DNA of 34,514 nucleotides from Streptomyces inhibens (lineage in GTDB: Bacteria > Actinomycetota > Actinomycetes > Streptomycetales > Streptomycetaceae). The position numbers and the translations under genes are program-made. The DNA is taken from assembly GCF_003389455.1 (NCBI RefSeq), contig NZ_QUAC01000475.1:1-34514 (forward strand), written 5' to 3'. The notes under the pieces are model-generated. The model did not search any database. It saw only the letters and a list, made by a program, of their open reading frames with translations, and was not told where the DNA came from. Shown here in pieces: positions 1-8,024 of this stretch (the stretch's first letter is position 1; every line of letters begins with the position of its first letter).

Positions 1-160
1 CGGCCGGCGGCCGGGGCTTGGCGGTGCCGTCGGGCGCGCTGTGCCGCTCGGGCGTGGGCGCGTCCGAGGAAGCCGCGGCCGGCTTCGGCTCGTCCGGGCG
101 CGCGGCGTGGGATCCCGCCGGACGCAGTCCGGGGGAGAGCGGCTGGGCCTCGTCTGGCAA
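1..160 (-). CDS. relA: RelA/SpoT (p)ppGpp synthetase, N-terminal fragment
   Basis: Only the first 53 codons lie in the window; the gene runs off the left edge. From a TTG at 160 the reading begins MPDEAQPLSP and continues as a Pro/Ala/Ser-rich segment, the disordered N-terminal extension that I recall for Streptomyces RelA. A clear ribosome binding site, GAGGAG, lies about six bases before the TTG and decides the start over an upstream GTG that would be too close to it. RelA makes and degrades the alarmone (p)ppGpp in the cytoplasm. No catalytic residue is visible here. The call rests on this N-terminus and on position just downstream of secD-secF-apt, the conserved actinobacterial order. A strong hairpin at 266-317 separates it from apt, so it probably has its own promoter in 161-265. 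Confidence 0.85.
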   Translation of the reverse strand, partial: MPDEAQPLSPGLRPAGSHAARPDEPKPAAASSDAPTPERHSAPDGTAKPRPPA

Positions 161-265
161 GAGCACTCCTCAAGCGGTTCCGGACCCCAGGACCTCGAAC
201 GGGTCGGGGTGCCATGGTATCGACCCCAAGGCCGCGACTCCCCCGCGGCCATGGGTCCGTACATG

Positions 266-317
266 ACACCAGCAGCAGGGGCCCCCGGATTTCTTCCGGG
301 GCCCCTGCTGCTGGTGT
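266..317 (-). terminator. Hairpin terminator after apt
   Basis: The arms 266-288 and 296-317 are inverted repeats of 22 bp with one extra C in the left arm, enclosing a 7-nt loop. The stem begins 17 bases after the apt stop codon. No U-run follows on the minus strand, which is usual for Streptomyces terminators. It separates the sec-apt transcript from relA. Confidence 0.9.
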
Positions 318-333
318 GGTGTCCGAGGCCGGC

Positions 334-882
334 TCAGACCGTGATCAGGGCCTCCAGCGGTGCGCCCTTCAGGCCCGGCTCCACCCGCTGCCGCCCGGCG
401 AGAAAGCCCAGCTCCAGCAGCACTGCCAGGCCGGCGATCTCGGCGCCCGCACGGCGGATGAGCTGCAGCGATGCGTCGGCGGTGCCACCGGTGGCGAGCA
501 CGTCGTCGATCACCAGCACCCGGTCGCCGGGGGCCACCGCATCGGCGTGGATCTCGATCTCGGCGGTGCCGTACTCCAGCTCGTACGCCTGGCCGAGCGT
601 CGCGCCGGGCAGCTTGCCCGCCTTGCGTACGGGGACGAACCCGACGCCGGCGCGGACCGCGACCGGGGCGGCGAGGATGAAACCGCGCGCCTCCAGGCCC
701 GCGACCTTGTCCACCCGATGCCGCTCGCACAGCTCGGCAAAGGCGTCGGTCAGCGCGCCGAAGGCGACCGGGTCGGCCAGCAGCGGGGTGATGTCCTTGA
801 ACACCACGCCCGGCTGCGGATAGTCCGGAACATCGGTGATACGGCTGAGGAGCAGCTCGCGCAGAGCTCCGCGGGCGCTCAT
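334..882 (-). CDS. apt: Adenine phosphoribosyltransferase
   Basis: The 182-residue protein converts adenine and PRPP to AMP plus pyrophosphate in purine salvage, in the cytosol. The PRPP-binding loop VLVIDDVLATGG is at about residues 122-133. The early FKDITPLL segment and GLEARGFI at about 62-69 are typical of Apt, and the length is normal for the family. The ATG at 882 overlaps the secF stop in an ATGA (879-882), so the gene is translationally coupled to secF. It lies between secF and relA, its conserved actinobacterial position. A terminator follows directly. Confidence 0.95.
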   Translation of the reverse strand: MSARGALRELLLSRITDVPDYPQPGVVFKDITPLLADPVAFGALTDAFAELCERHRVDKVAGLEARGFILAAPVAVRAGVGFVPVRKAGKLPGATLGQAYELEYGTAEIEIHADAVAPGDRVLVIDDVLATGGTADASLQLIRRAGAEIAGLAVLLELGFLAGRQRVEPGLKGAPLEALITV

Positions 883-2000
883 CGGCGCTTGCCCGACGGA
901 CGGCCGCGGCCACGGCCACGGGAGGCGGGCTGGTGCCGCGGTCCGACGACCGCCGTGCCGTCGCCGTCCTCGGCTTCCTCGCCGCCGGGGAGCTCGTCCT
1001 GCGGGTCCTCCTGGCTCGCGCCCTTGGCCGCGGCCACGGCGCGCTTCGCCTGCACCCGCTTGGCCAGCGCCTTCATCTGCGGCTCGCGGCCCTTCAGGTC
1101 GGCGACCAGCGGGGTCGCGATGAAGATCGAGGAGTACGCACCGGCGGCGAGACCGACGAACAGGGCCAGCGAGATGTCGTTGAGCATGCCCGCGCCCAGC
1201 ACACCGCCACCGACGAACAGCAGACCGGCGACCGGGAGCAGGGCGACGACGGTGGTGTTGATGGAGCGCACCAGGGTGCCGTTGATGCTGCGGTTGGCGA
1301 TCTCGCTGTAGGTGAAGCGGGTCTGCTTGGTGATCTCCTTGGAGGCTTCCTTGAGACTGTCGAAGACGACGACCGTGTCGTAGAGGGAGTAACCGAGGAT
1401 CGTCAGCAGACCGATGACCGTGCCCGGGGTGACCTCGAAGCCGACCAGGGCGTAGATGCCGACCGTGATCGTGAGGTCGTGGATCAGGGCGACCAGGGCG
1501 GCGAGCGCCATCCGCCATTCAAAGGCGATGGCCAGATAGAGCACCACCAGCACCATGAAGATCCCCAGGCCCAGCCAGGCCTTGTTGGCGATCTCCTCAC
1601 CCCAGCTCGGACCGACCAGCTGGGTGTTGACGTCCTTGACCGGGACGTTCAGGTCCTTGGCGAGCGCTTCCTGGACCGGCAGCGACTGCTTGGTGTCCAG
1701 ACCGCTGATCTGGATGCGCAGCGCACCACCGCCGAGCTTCTGGACGACGACCTGATGCTCACCGGCCACCGACTCGGCCTTGTGCTGCGCCTCCGTGGAG
1801 GACACCGAGGTCTTCGGGGTGGTGAAGACCGCGCCACCGGAGAACTCGATGCCCATGTTCAGGCCGCGCACCGCCAGGCCGACGATGGCCGTGATGGTGA
1901 TGAGGATCGAGATGCCGTACCAGATCTTCCGCTTGCCGACGAAGTCGTAGCCGACCTCGCCGCGGTAGAGCCGGGCGCCGACGTTTCCGAGCTTGGACAT
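879..2000 (-). CDS. secF: Protein translocase subunit SecF
   Basis: The 373-residue membrane protein works with SecD to complete preprotein export, using the proton motive force to help release and pull substrates on the outer face. A first membrane helix lies at about 27-45, followed by the extracytoplasmic domain with GIEFSGGAVF at 50-59. Five more hydrophobic segments follow from about 142 to 300, including the conserved stretch YSLYDTVVVFDSLKE at 204-218. The C-terminal 50 residues are cytoplasmic, acidic then strongly basic (ending RGRGRGRPSGKRR). One base separates the secD stop from this ATG; the Shine-Dalgarno AAGGAGG lies inside the end of secD. It overlaps apt by 4 bases. Confidence 0.96.
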   Translation of the reverse strand: MSKLGNVGARLYRGEVGYDFVGKRKIWYGISILITITAIVGLAVRGLNMGIEFSGGAVFTTPKTSVSSTEAQHKAESVAGEHQVVVQKLGGGALRIQISGLDTKQSLPVQEALAKDLNVPVKDVNTQLVGPSWGEEIANKAWLGLGIFMVLVVLYLAIAFEWRMALAALVALIHDLTITVGIYALVGFEVTPGTVIGLLTILGYSLYDTVVVFDSLKEASKEITKQTRFTYSEIANRSINGTLVRSINTTVVALLPVAGLLFVGGGVLGAGMLNDISLALFVGLAAGAYSSIFIATPLVADLKGREPQMKALAKRVQAKRAVAAAKGASQEDPQDELPGGEEAEDGDGTAVVGPRHQPASRGRGRGRPSGKRR

Positions 2001-2001
2001 C

Positions 2002-3792
2002 TCACGCCTCCTTCGTCTGCGTAAAGGCGGTGCTACGGCTACGGCGCAGCGGCGGCTTGGCGCCCAGGCGCTGGGGATCGAGGCCGGACCAGGAGTGGCC
2101 TTCGTAGAAGAACTTCCGCCGGGCCAGCAGCGTCATCAGGGGCTTGGTGAAGAAGAAGACCACGACGACGTCGAGGACGGTGGTCAGGCCGAGCGTGAAC
2201 GCGAAGCCCTGCACCTTGCCGACGGTGACGATGAACAGCACCGCGGCGGCCAGGAACGACACGAAGTCGGAGACCAGGATCGTACGGCGGGCGCGTGGCC
2301 AGCCCCGCTCGACGGCCGGACGCAGGGTGCGGCCCTCGCGGATCTCGTCCCGGATGCGCTCGAAGTAGACGATGAACGAGTCGGCCGTGATGCCGATGGC
2401 GACGATGGCGCCACAGACGGCCGGCAGGTTCAGCGCGAACTGGATGGCCGGGCCCAGCAGCGTCATGATCGTGTACGTCAGGACGGCGGAGACCCCGAGG
2501 CTCGCCAGCGCCACCAGGGCCAGACCCCGGTAGTAGGCGACGAGGTAGATGACGACCAGCGCGAGGCCGATGGCGCCCGCGACGAGGCCGGCCTGCAGCT
2601 GCTCACCGCCGAGCGCCGCGGTGACCGTGGTCTCGTCGACGATCTTGAAGGAGAGCGGCAGGGCGCCGTAGGACAGCATGTTGCTCAGGTCCTCGGCGGA
2701 CTGCTGGGTGAAGCCGCCGGAGATCGTGGCGTTGCCACCGTTGAGCCGCTCGCTGACGCGCGGGTCGGAGACCACCGCGCCGTCCAGGACGATCGCGAAC
2801 TGGTTCTGCGGCTGCACCTTGGTGGCGAGCTTGCCGGTGATGTCCGCGAACTTCTTGCCACCGTCGGAGGTGAAGTCCATCTGGACGATCCAGCCCTGGC
2901 CCTGCTGACTGTCGAAGACGGCCTTGGCGTCCTTGACGTCGGTGCCCTCGACGGCAACCGGGCCGAGCACGTACTTCTGCGTGCCGTCGTCCTTGCAGGC
3001 CACCACCGGGTCGCTGGGCTTGGAGGCGGCGGCCCGCTCACCGGCCGCGGCGCGCGAGGCCTTGGTGGTGCAGTCCAGCGCGGCGAACTGCTTCTGCAGC
3101 GGCGCGGGGACGTCGGAGGCACCACCGGCCGGCGGCGTCGGCGGGGTGGCGGGCTTGGAGGACCCGGAGGCGGTGGGCGGGGCGGACGGCGCCTTCTTCA
3201 GGGAGTCCGTGACCGCGCGGCCCTGGGTCGTGGCGCTCGCGCTGGGCGTCGGCGAGGACGAGGCGTTCTGCTTGCCGCTGCCCTGGCTGCCCGTGGCCTT
3301 CTGACCGGTGGCCTTGTCGCCCTTGCCCTTGTCGTTCTTGCCGCCCTTGGAGGGGCTGGGCGTGGGCTCGGGGGTCTTGGTGCCCGCGGTGGTGGTCAGC
3401 ACCGGCCGGAAGCCGAGCTGAGCGGTGGTGCCGACCTGCTGGCGAGCCTGCTTCGCGTTCGTCCCCTTGGGGATGTTCACGATGATGTGGTTCTCGCCCT
3501 GGGTCTGCACCTCGGTCTCGGACACACCCAGACCGTTGACCCGCCGGTCCATGATTCCCGCGGCGGTCTTCATGTTGGTCTCGTTGATCGCGTTGGGCTT
3601 GCCCGGCTGGTTCTCCGCCTGGAGCGTGAAGCTGGTGCCGCCGGCCAGGTCGATGCCCAGTCGGGGCGCCAGCGTGCCGGAGTAGAACATGCCCCCGATC
3701 AGCCCCGCCATCGCGAGGAGGACCAGGATCAGGGTGCGGCCCGGATGCCCCTGGCTCGCGGGCGCCCTGCGGCCCTTCTTCGGTGCTGCCAC
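2002..3792 (-). CDS. secD: Protein translocase subunit SecD
   Basis: The 596-residue membrane protein is the partner of SecF in the SecDF motor. Helix 1 is at about 20-38, then GIDLAGGTSFTLQ at 46-58 opens the large external P1 region. Five helices follow between about 402 and 555, with the conserved ADSFIVYFERIRDEI at 470-484. Residues about 138-230, inside the external domain, are a low-complexity Lys/Gly/Ser/Thr/Pro linker not found in short SecD proteins. The GTG start at 3792 has GGGAG eight bases upstream. The gene is 151 bases downstream of yajC, with a strong hairpin in the gap, so it may have its own promoter as well as read-through. Confidence 0.96.
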   Translation of the reverse strand: MAAPKKGRRAPASQGHPGRTLILVLLAMAGLIGGMFYSGTLAPRLGIDLAGGTSFTLQAENQPGKPNAINETNMKTAAGIMDRRVNGLGVSETEVQTQGENHIIVNIPKGTNAKQARQQVGTTAQLGFRPVLTTTAGTKTPEPTPSPSKGGKNDKGKGDKATGQKATGSQGSGKQNASSSPTPSASATTQGRAVTDSLKKAPSAPPTASGSSKPATPPTPPAGGASDVPAPLQKQFAALDCTTKASRAAAGERAAASKPSDPVVACKDDGTQKYVLGPVAVEGTDVKDAKAVFDSQQGQGWIVQMDFTSDGGKKFADITGKLATKVQPQNQFAIVLDGAVVSDPRVSERLNGGNATISGGFTQQSAEDLSNMLSYGALPLSFKIVDETTVTAALGGEQLQAGLVAGAIGLALVVIYLVAYYRGLALVALASLGVSAVLTYTIMTLLGPAIQFALNLPAVCGAIVAIGITADSFIVYFERIRDEIREGRTLRPAVERGWPRARRTILVSDFVSFLAAAVLFIVTVGKVQGFAFTLGLTTVLDVVVVFFFTKPLMTLLARRKFFYEGHSWSGLDPQRLGAKPPLRRSRSTAFTQTKEA

Positions 3793-3890
3793 CTTCTCGT
3801 ATCTCCCTGTCCAACCCCTCGGCCTGGGATGTCGGCCGAAGAGCCACGAAGTCTTGTGGGGACGTGCCCCCGCCGGAGCCTAGACCGTTC

Positions 3891-3932
3891 CGGAACCGCG
3901 GTGCACGTCACATCGCGTGCTCCGCGGTTCCG
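3891..3932 (-). terminator. Long hairpin between yajC and secD
   Basis: The arms 3891-3901 and 3922-3932 are a perfect 11-bp inverted repeat. After one T-T mismatch they continue as GCACG/CGTGC, with an 8-nt loop. The hairpin starts 11 bases after the yajC stop on the minus strand and has no U-run. It could end part of the yajC transcript or protect a processed 3' end. A TAGGCT resembling a -10 element (3876-3881, minus strand) follows, but its -35 is poor. Confidence 0.6.
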
Positions 3933-3943
3933 TGGAGAGCGGA

Positions 3944-4486
3944 CTACTTCGCGTCGTCGCCGGACTTCTTCTCGTCCTTGGCGGCGTCCGCGTCGGCCTT
4001 GACGGTGTCCTTGGCGTCCTTGGCGTCCTTGGCTTCGACCTCGGCCTCGGCCTCGGCGGCGGGCTCGGCGTCGGCCGGGGTCTCGGCCTTGCCCAGGTCG
4101 ATCTTCTCGGCCTTGTCACCCGTTTCGGTGGCTTCGCCGGCGGTGTCGCCGGTCAGCGAGGAGGCGTCGTCCGGGACGATCGACTCGTCGCCGTGGATCG
4201 GGTCGGCACCGTCCAGAATGCGGTTGTACTCCTCGTCCGCGAGCACCGCGCCGATGGCGTTCTTGGCGTAGATGGCGTGCACGCCGGGGGCGACCTCCAG
4301 GAGGACGGTGTCCTCGTGGATTTCCTTGACAGTCGCGTACATGCCACCGATCGTGCGAACGCCGGTGCCGGCCTGCATTTCATTGCGCATCTGCTGGGCT
4401 GCCTGCTGCTTCTTCTTGGCAGACCGCGTCATCAGGAACATGGCCCCGATGAGGACGATGAAGGGGAGGAGAGTCACGATACTCAC
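3944..4486 (-). CDS. yajC: Preprotein translocase accessory subunit YajC
   Basis: The 180-residue protein has one N-terminal membrane helix (about residues 3-18) followed by RSAKKKQQ and a small cytoplasmic domain with GTGVRTIGGMYATV. This is the standard YajC layout; the protein associates with SecDF-YidC. The C-terminal half is a long charged Asp/Glu/Ala/Lys tail with imperfect EAEAE and KDAKDA repeats, which makes the protein longer than the roughly 110 residues of E. coli YajC. Such tails are common in actinobacteria. The GTG at 4486 is preferred because the membrane helix follows at once and AAGGA lies about ten bases upstream; an ATG at 4528 would add 14 basic residues. A predicted promoter and two leader hairpins precede it. 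Confidence 0.92.
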   Translation of the reverse strand: MSIVTLLPFIVLIGAMFLMTRSAKKKQQAAQQMRNEMQAGTGVRTIGGMYATVKEIHEDTVLLEVAPGVHAIYAKNAIGAVLADEEYNRILDGADPIHGDESIVPDDASSLTGDTAGEATETGDKAEKIDLGKAETPADAEPAAEAEAEVEAKDAKDAKDTVKADADAAKDEKKSGDDAK

Positions 4487-4506
4487 GGGACGGAAATCCT
4501 TCGCAC

Positions 4507-4524
4507 GACCGCGGCTTCGCGGTC
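4507..4524 (-). promoter_or_regulatory. Leader hairpin just upstream of yajC
   Basis: GACCGCG (4507-4513) and CGCGGTC (4518-4524) form a perfect 7-bp stem with a 4-nt loop. It ends about 20 bases before the yajC start and just upstream of its ribosome binding site. With the hairpin at 4543-4565 it makes a compact, structured 5' leader. Confidence 0.5.
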
Positions 4525-4542
4525 TCATATACGGGGGTGGGT

Positions 4543-4565
4543 ATGCCGGTCCATACGGACGGCAT
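4543..4565 (-). promoter_or_regulatory. First leader hairpin of yajC transcript
   Basis: The arms ATGCCG and CGGCAT, with an inner TCC/GGA after one unpaired base, fold around GTAT. The predicted transcription start falls at about 4565, so the hairpin would lie at the very 5' end of the message. Confidence 0.45.
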
Positions 4566-4571
4566 CGGCGG

Positions 4572-4601
4572 AGTCTAAGCGAGTCCCCACCAGTGGAACA
4601 A
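4572..4601 (-). promoter_or_regulatory. Predicted promoter for yajC-secD-secF-apt
   Basis: On the minus strand TTGTTC (4601-4596) and TAGACT (4577-4572) are 18 bases apart. The -10 fits the TAGRRT-like form used by the principal sigma factor HrdB; the -35 matches at its first three positions. The element lies in the 162-base gap between ruvB and yajC. Confidence 0.5.
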
Positions 4602-4648
4602 CGCCCAGCATCGCACCGCAGTTCCTGACCGGGCGAGTCTCCGCGCCG

Positions 4649-5737
4649 TCACGCCCCGAACAGGCCCTGCTGTCCGCTTCCGCCCGCTTGCTGCGGCGGG
4701 GCCATCCCGAGATGGGCCCAGGCGGCCGGGGTCGCGATCCGGCCCCTGGGGGTCCGAGCCAGCAGCCCCTCCCGTACGAGGAACGGCTCGGCGACCTCCT
4801 CGACCGTCTCGCGCTCCTCCCCCACCGCGACCGCGAGGGTGGACAGACCCACCGGGCCGCCGCCGAAGAGCTTGAGCAGGGCCGTGAGCACACCGCGGTC
4901 GAGCCGGTCCAGGCCGCGGCCGTCGACCTCGTAGACATCGAGGGCCTGCGAGGCGATCTCGCGGGTGATCACGCCGTCGGCCTTGACCTGGGCGTAGTCG
5001 CGGACGCGGCGCAGCAGGCGGTTGGCGATACGGGGGGTGCCGCGGGAGCGGCCGGCGATCTCGGCCGCGCCCTCCGCCTCTATTTCGACGTCCAGCAGTC
5101 CGGCGGAGCGGTGGATGACCCGCTGCAGCTCGGCGGGGGCGTAGAACTCCATATGGCCGGTGAAGCCGAAGCGGTCGCGCAGCGGGGGCGGCAGCAGACC
5201 GGCCCTGGTCGTGGCGCCGACCAGGGTGAACGGCGGGAGCTCAAGGGGGATGGCGGTGGCTCCCGGGCCCTTGCCGACGATCACGTCGACCCGGAAGTCC
5301 TCCATCGCCATGTAGAGCATCTCCTCGGCGGGCCGGGACATCCGGTGGATCTCGTCGAGGAAGAGGACCTCGCCCTCCTGGAGGGAGGAGAGGATCGCGG
5401 CGAGATCGCCGGCGTGCTGGATGGCGGGGCCGGAGGTGATACGGATCGGGGCGCCCATCTCGGCGGCGATGATCATCGAGAGGGTCGTCTTGCCGAGGCC
5501 CGGTGCCCCGGACAGCAGGACATGGTCGGCGGTGGCGCCGCGGGCGCGGGCCGCGCGCAGCACCAGGTCGAGCTGTTCACGCACCCGCTCCTGGCCCACG
5601 AACTCTTCGAGGTCCTTGGGCCGCAGCGCGGCCTCGACCGCGGTGTCCTCGCCGTCCGCGTCGGCCCCGACCAGCCGGTCGGGCGCGCCCAGGGCGGCGT
5701 CCTCGGCGGTGGGTGGTGCGGTGTCGTCCCAGTTCAC
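4649..5737 (-). CDS. ruvB: Holliday junction branch-migration helicase RuvB
   Basis: The 362-residue AAA+ ATPase forms hexameric rings that drive branch migration on RuvA-bound Holliday junctions. Walker A GAPGLGKTT is at 77-85, Walker B LFLDEIHR at 125-132, the sensor segment VGATTRAG follows, and the arginine-finger region LRDRFG comes after it. The C-terminal winged helix includes FGGGPVGL. The roughly 35-residue N-terminal Asp/Ala-rich extension is usual for streptomycetes. The GTG start at 5737 (reading MNWDDT) has GAGG about nine bases upstream. It lies 82 bases after ruvA in the ruvC-ruvA-ruvB order. Confidence 0.97.
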   Translation of the reverse strand: MNWDDTAPPTAEDAALGAPDRLVGADADGEDTAVEAALRPKDLEEFVGQERVREQLDLVLRAARARGATADHVLLSGAPGLGKTTLSMIIAAEMGAPIRITSGPAIQHAGDLAAILSSLQEGEVLFLDEIHRMSRPAEEMLYMAMEDFRVDVIVGKGPGATAIPLELPPFTLVGATTRAGLLPPPLRDRFGFTGHMEFYAPAELQRVIHRSAGLLDVEIEAEGAAEIAGRSRGTPRIANRLLRRVRDYAQVKADGVITREIASQALDVYEVDGRGLDRLDRGVLTALLKLFGGGPVGLSTLAVAVGEERETVEEVAEPFLVREGLLARTPRGRIATPAAWAHLGMAPPQQAGGSGQQGLFGA

Positions 5738-5819
5738 TGCGGATTGCCTCGCGGGGTCGGGGCGGCCGGGCCGCCTGCGGGGTCGTTCGGTCGGGGGCGC
5801 GGGGCCCGGGTGGCGCCGG

Positions 5820-6440
5820 TCATCGCGTCCGGTTCAGGGTCTGCAGGGCGGCCTTGAGCAGCTGCGGCACCTGGGGCGCTCCGCCGGCGGCGACCGCCGC
5901 CTCGGCCTGCGGGGCGACCGCGGTGACCGCTTCGTCGGCCTCGCGGGTGGCATAGCCGAGCCCGATCAGCGCGGCGTGCAGCTGGTCGCGCCAGCCGGGC
6001 GTCACGGCGCTGCCGATGCCGGCGCGGCCGGTGCCGATCGGCTCGCCGAGCCGGTCCTTGAGTTCCAGGAGCAGCTTTTGCGCGCCCTTCTTGCCGATGC
6101 CGGGCACGGCGGTGAGGGCCTTCTCGTCGCCGATGGAGACGGCGAGGCGCAGCGCGTCCGGGGAGTGCACCGCGAGCATGGCCTGGGCGAGCCGGGGGCC
6201 GACGCCGCTGGCGGTCTGCAGCAGCTCGAAGGTCTGCCGTTCGTCGTCGTCGGCGAAGCCGTACAGCGTGAGCGAGTCCTCGCGGACGACGAGGGAGGTG
6301 GCGAGCTTGGCCTGTTGTCCGAGGCGCAGCGCGGAGAGGGTGTTCGGCGTGCACTGGACGGCCATGCCGATCCCGCCGACCTCGACGACGGCGGCGTCCG
6401 GTGCGAGGGCCGCGACCGGGCCGGAGACGAAGGCGATCAT
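5820..6440 (-). CDS. ruvA: Holliday junction recognition subunit RuvA
   Basis: The 206-residue protein binds four-way junctions as a tetramer and loads RuvB. It begins MIAFVSG, the usual RuvA N-terminus, with the OB-fold domain in about the first 65 residues. Two helix-hairpin-helix segments follow: ASGVGPRLAQAML and VPGIGKKGAQKLL. A Pro/Ala-rich flexible linker then leads to the C-terminal RuvB-binding domain (WRDQLHAALIGLGY). Its ATG overlaps the ruvC stop in an ATGA (6437-6440), indicating translational coupling. Confidence 0.96.
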   Translation of the reverse strand: MIAFVSGPVAALAPDAAVVEVGGIGMAVQCTPNTLSALRLGQQAKLATSLVVREDSLTLYGFADDDERQTFELLQTASGVGPRLAQAMLAVHSPDALRLAVSIGDEKALTAVPGIGKKGAQKLLLELKDRLGEPIGTGRAGIGSAVTPGWRDQLHAALIGLGYATREADEAVTAVAPQAEAAVAAGGAPQVPQLLKAALQTLNRTR

Positions 6441-7006
6441 CGGATGCCCTTCTGGGGTGCCCGGCGGATGCCGGGGGCGGGAACGGGGGCGGTGCGACGG
6501 GCCGCGGCCTGCGCCTGCTGGAGGCGGTTGACCGCGGGCGCGCGCCAGATGTGGCAGATGGCAAGGGCGAGGGCGTCGGCGGCGTCGGCCGGTTTCGGTG
6601 GCGCGTCGAGCCGCAACAGGCGGGTGACCATCGCGCCGACCTGGGCCTTGTCGGCCCGCCCTGATCCCGTGACGGCGGCCTTGACCTCGCTGGGGGTGTG
6701 CAGCGCGACCGGCAGTCCACGGCGGGCCGCGCACAGCATGGCGACCGCGCTGGCCTGGGCGGTGCCCATGACCGTACGGACATTGTGCTGGCTGAACACC
6801 CGCTCCACGGCGACGAATTCGGGGCGGTGGGTGTCCAGCCACTCCTCTATCCCGCGCTCGATGAGGACCAGGCGGTGGGCGATGTCCGCGTCCGCCGGGG
6901 TGCGGACGACGCCGACGCCGGCCATCTTCAGCGGACGGCCGGCGACGCCCTCCACCACGCCGACCCCGCATCGGGTCAGCCCCGGGTCCACGCCCAGTAC
7001 GCGCAC
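6437..7006 (-). CDS. ruvC: Holliday junction endonuclease RuvC
   Basis: The 189-residue nuclease resolves Holliday junctions by paired nicks. The start is placed at the GTG at 7006 because it gives the family N-terminus (MRVLGVDPGLTRCG) and because a strong AGGAAGGGGG lies just upstream; an in-frame start seven codons earlier at 7027 is less likely. The four acidic metal ligands are visible at D7, E68, D141 and D144, in positions close to E. coli D7, E66, D138 and D141. It is the first gene of ruvCAB. The gap to yebC (7007-7208) contains a terminator, so ruvC should have its own promoter; I could not assign one confidently. Confidence 0.96.
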   Translation of the reverse strand: MRVLGVDPGLTRCGVGVVEGVAGRPLKMAGVGVVRTPADADIAHRLVLIERGIEEWLDTHRPEFVAVERVFSQHNVRTVMGTAQASAVAMLCAARRGLPVALHTPSEVKAAVTGSGRADKAQVGAMVTRLLRLDAPPKPADAADALALAICHIWRAPAVNRLQQAQAAARRTAPVPAPGIRRAPQKGIR

Positions 7007-7153
7007 GATGCCCCCTTCCTCGGCCAACCGACAGACTGTTCGTGCAGGTTATCGGCTGCCACTGACAATGCGTCGGGGGCCGGGCGGTGTGGCCGCCGTC
7101 CGGGCCGGGTCCGGTACGTGCGGACCGCTCAACGGCCTTGCCCACAGCAGACG

Positions 7154-7187
7154 CAACGGCCCGCCGGATCTCTCCGGCGGGCCGTTG
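7154..7187 (-). terminator. Hairpin terminator after yebC
   Basis: A perfect 15-bp stem (7154-7168 with 7173-7187) has a 4-nt loop. It starts 21 bases after the yebC stop and is stable and GC-rich with no U-run. It separates yebC from ruvCAB. Confidence 0.9.
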
Positions 7188-7208
7188 TCGTGGTCCAGTC
7201 GGTGCCCG

Positions 7209-7961
7209 TCAGGCGTCGACCTTGGCCATCACATCGTCCGAGACGTCGAAGTTGGCGAAGACGTTCTGCACGTCGTCGCTGTCCTCCAGCGCGTCGATCA
7301 GCTTGAAGATCTTGCGCGCGCCCTCTTCCTCCAGCTCGACCTGCATGGTCGGGACGAAGTTGGCGTCGGCCGAGTCGTAGTCGATGCCGGCCTCCTGGAG
7401 GGAGGTGCGGACCGCGACCAGGTCGGTGGCCTCGCTGAGCACCTCGAAGGACTCACCGAGGTCGTTGACCTCCTCGGCGCCCGCGTCCAGGACCGCACCG
7501 AGAACGTCGTCCTCGCTCAGCTCACCCTTGGGGACGATCACCACGCCCTTGCGGTTGAACAGGTAGGACACCGAGCCGGGGTCGGCCATCGAACCGCCGT
7601 TGCGGGTCATGGCGACGCGGACGTCCGAGGCGGCACGGTTGCGGTTGTCGGTGAGGCACTCGATGAGCACCGCGACACCGTTGGGGCCGTAACCCTCGTA
7701 CATGATCGTCTCGTAGTCGGCGCCACCGGCCTCAAGGCCGGCACCGCGCTTGACCGCCGAGTCGATGTTCTTGTTGGGTACCGAGCTCTTCTTGGCCTTC
7801 TGGATGGCGTCGAAGAGAGTCGGATTGCCGTCCGGGTCGGCGCCGCCCGTGCGGGCCGCGACCTCGATGTTCTTGATCAGCTTCGCGAAGAGCTTGCCGC
7901 GCTTGGCATCGATCACGGCCTTCTTGTGCTTCGTCGTAGCCCATTTAGAGTGGCCGGACAT
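7209..7961 (-). CDS. yebC: YebC/TACO1 family protein
   Basis: The 250-residue protein starts MSGHSKWATTKHKKAVIDAK, the signature N-terminus of the family, and carries the conserved GYGPNGVAVLIECLTDN and GGSMADPGSVSYLF segments. The length is normal. Members have been described as transcriptional regulators (for example of ruv genes in other bacteria) and more recently as translation factors acting at proline stretches; the sequence cannot distinguish these. A strong AAGGAG precedes the ATG. It lies between pdxT and ruvC, the conserved place, and is followed by a terminator. Confidence 0.94.
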   Translation of the reverse strand: MSGHSKWATTKHKKAVIDAKRGKLFAKLIKNIEVAARTGGADPDGNPTLFDAIQKAKKSSVPNKNIDSAVKRGAGLEAGGADYETIMYEGYGPNGVAVLIECLTDNRNRAASDVRVAMTRNGGSMADPGSVSYLFNRKGVVIVPKGELSEDDVLGAVLDAGAEEVNDLGESFEVLSEATDLVAVRTSLQEAGIDYDSADANFVPTMQVELEEEGARKIFKLIDALEDSDDVQNVFANFDVSDDVMAKVDA

Positions 7962-8024
7962 CCGCCTGTCTCCTTCGCGTAACCAATTTCCGAAACGAAC
8001 GCCTTAGATCCTACCGGGGCTGCG

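Noticed and set aside
214..2024. Long open frames on the plus strand opposite apt, secF and secD
   Set aside because: They are typical of high-GC antisense frames: Arg/Gly/Asp-rich composition, no motif and no ribosome binding site, whereas the minus-strand products are clear families.
7028..7042. LexA/SOS-like box upstream of ruvC
   Set aside because: CGAACA and TGTCGG (minus strand) are only 4 of 6 matched as an inverted pair and the spacing differs from the CGAAC-N4-GTTCG consensus. SOS control of ruvCAB is plausible from other actinobacteria but this site does not show it.
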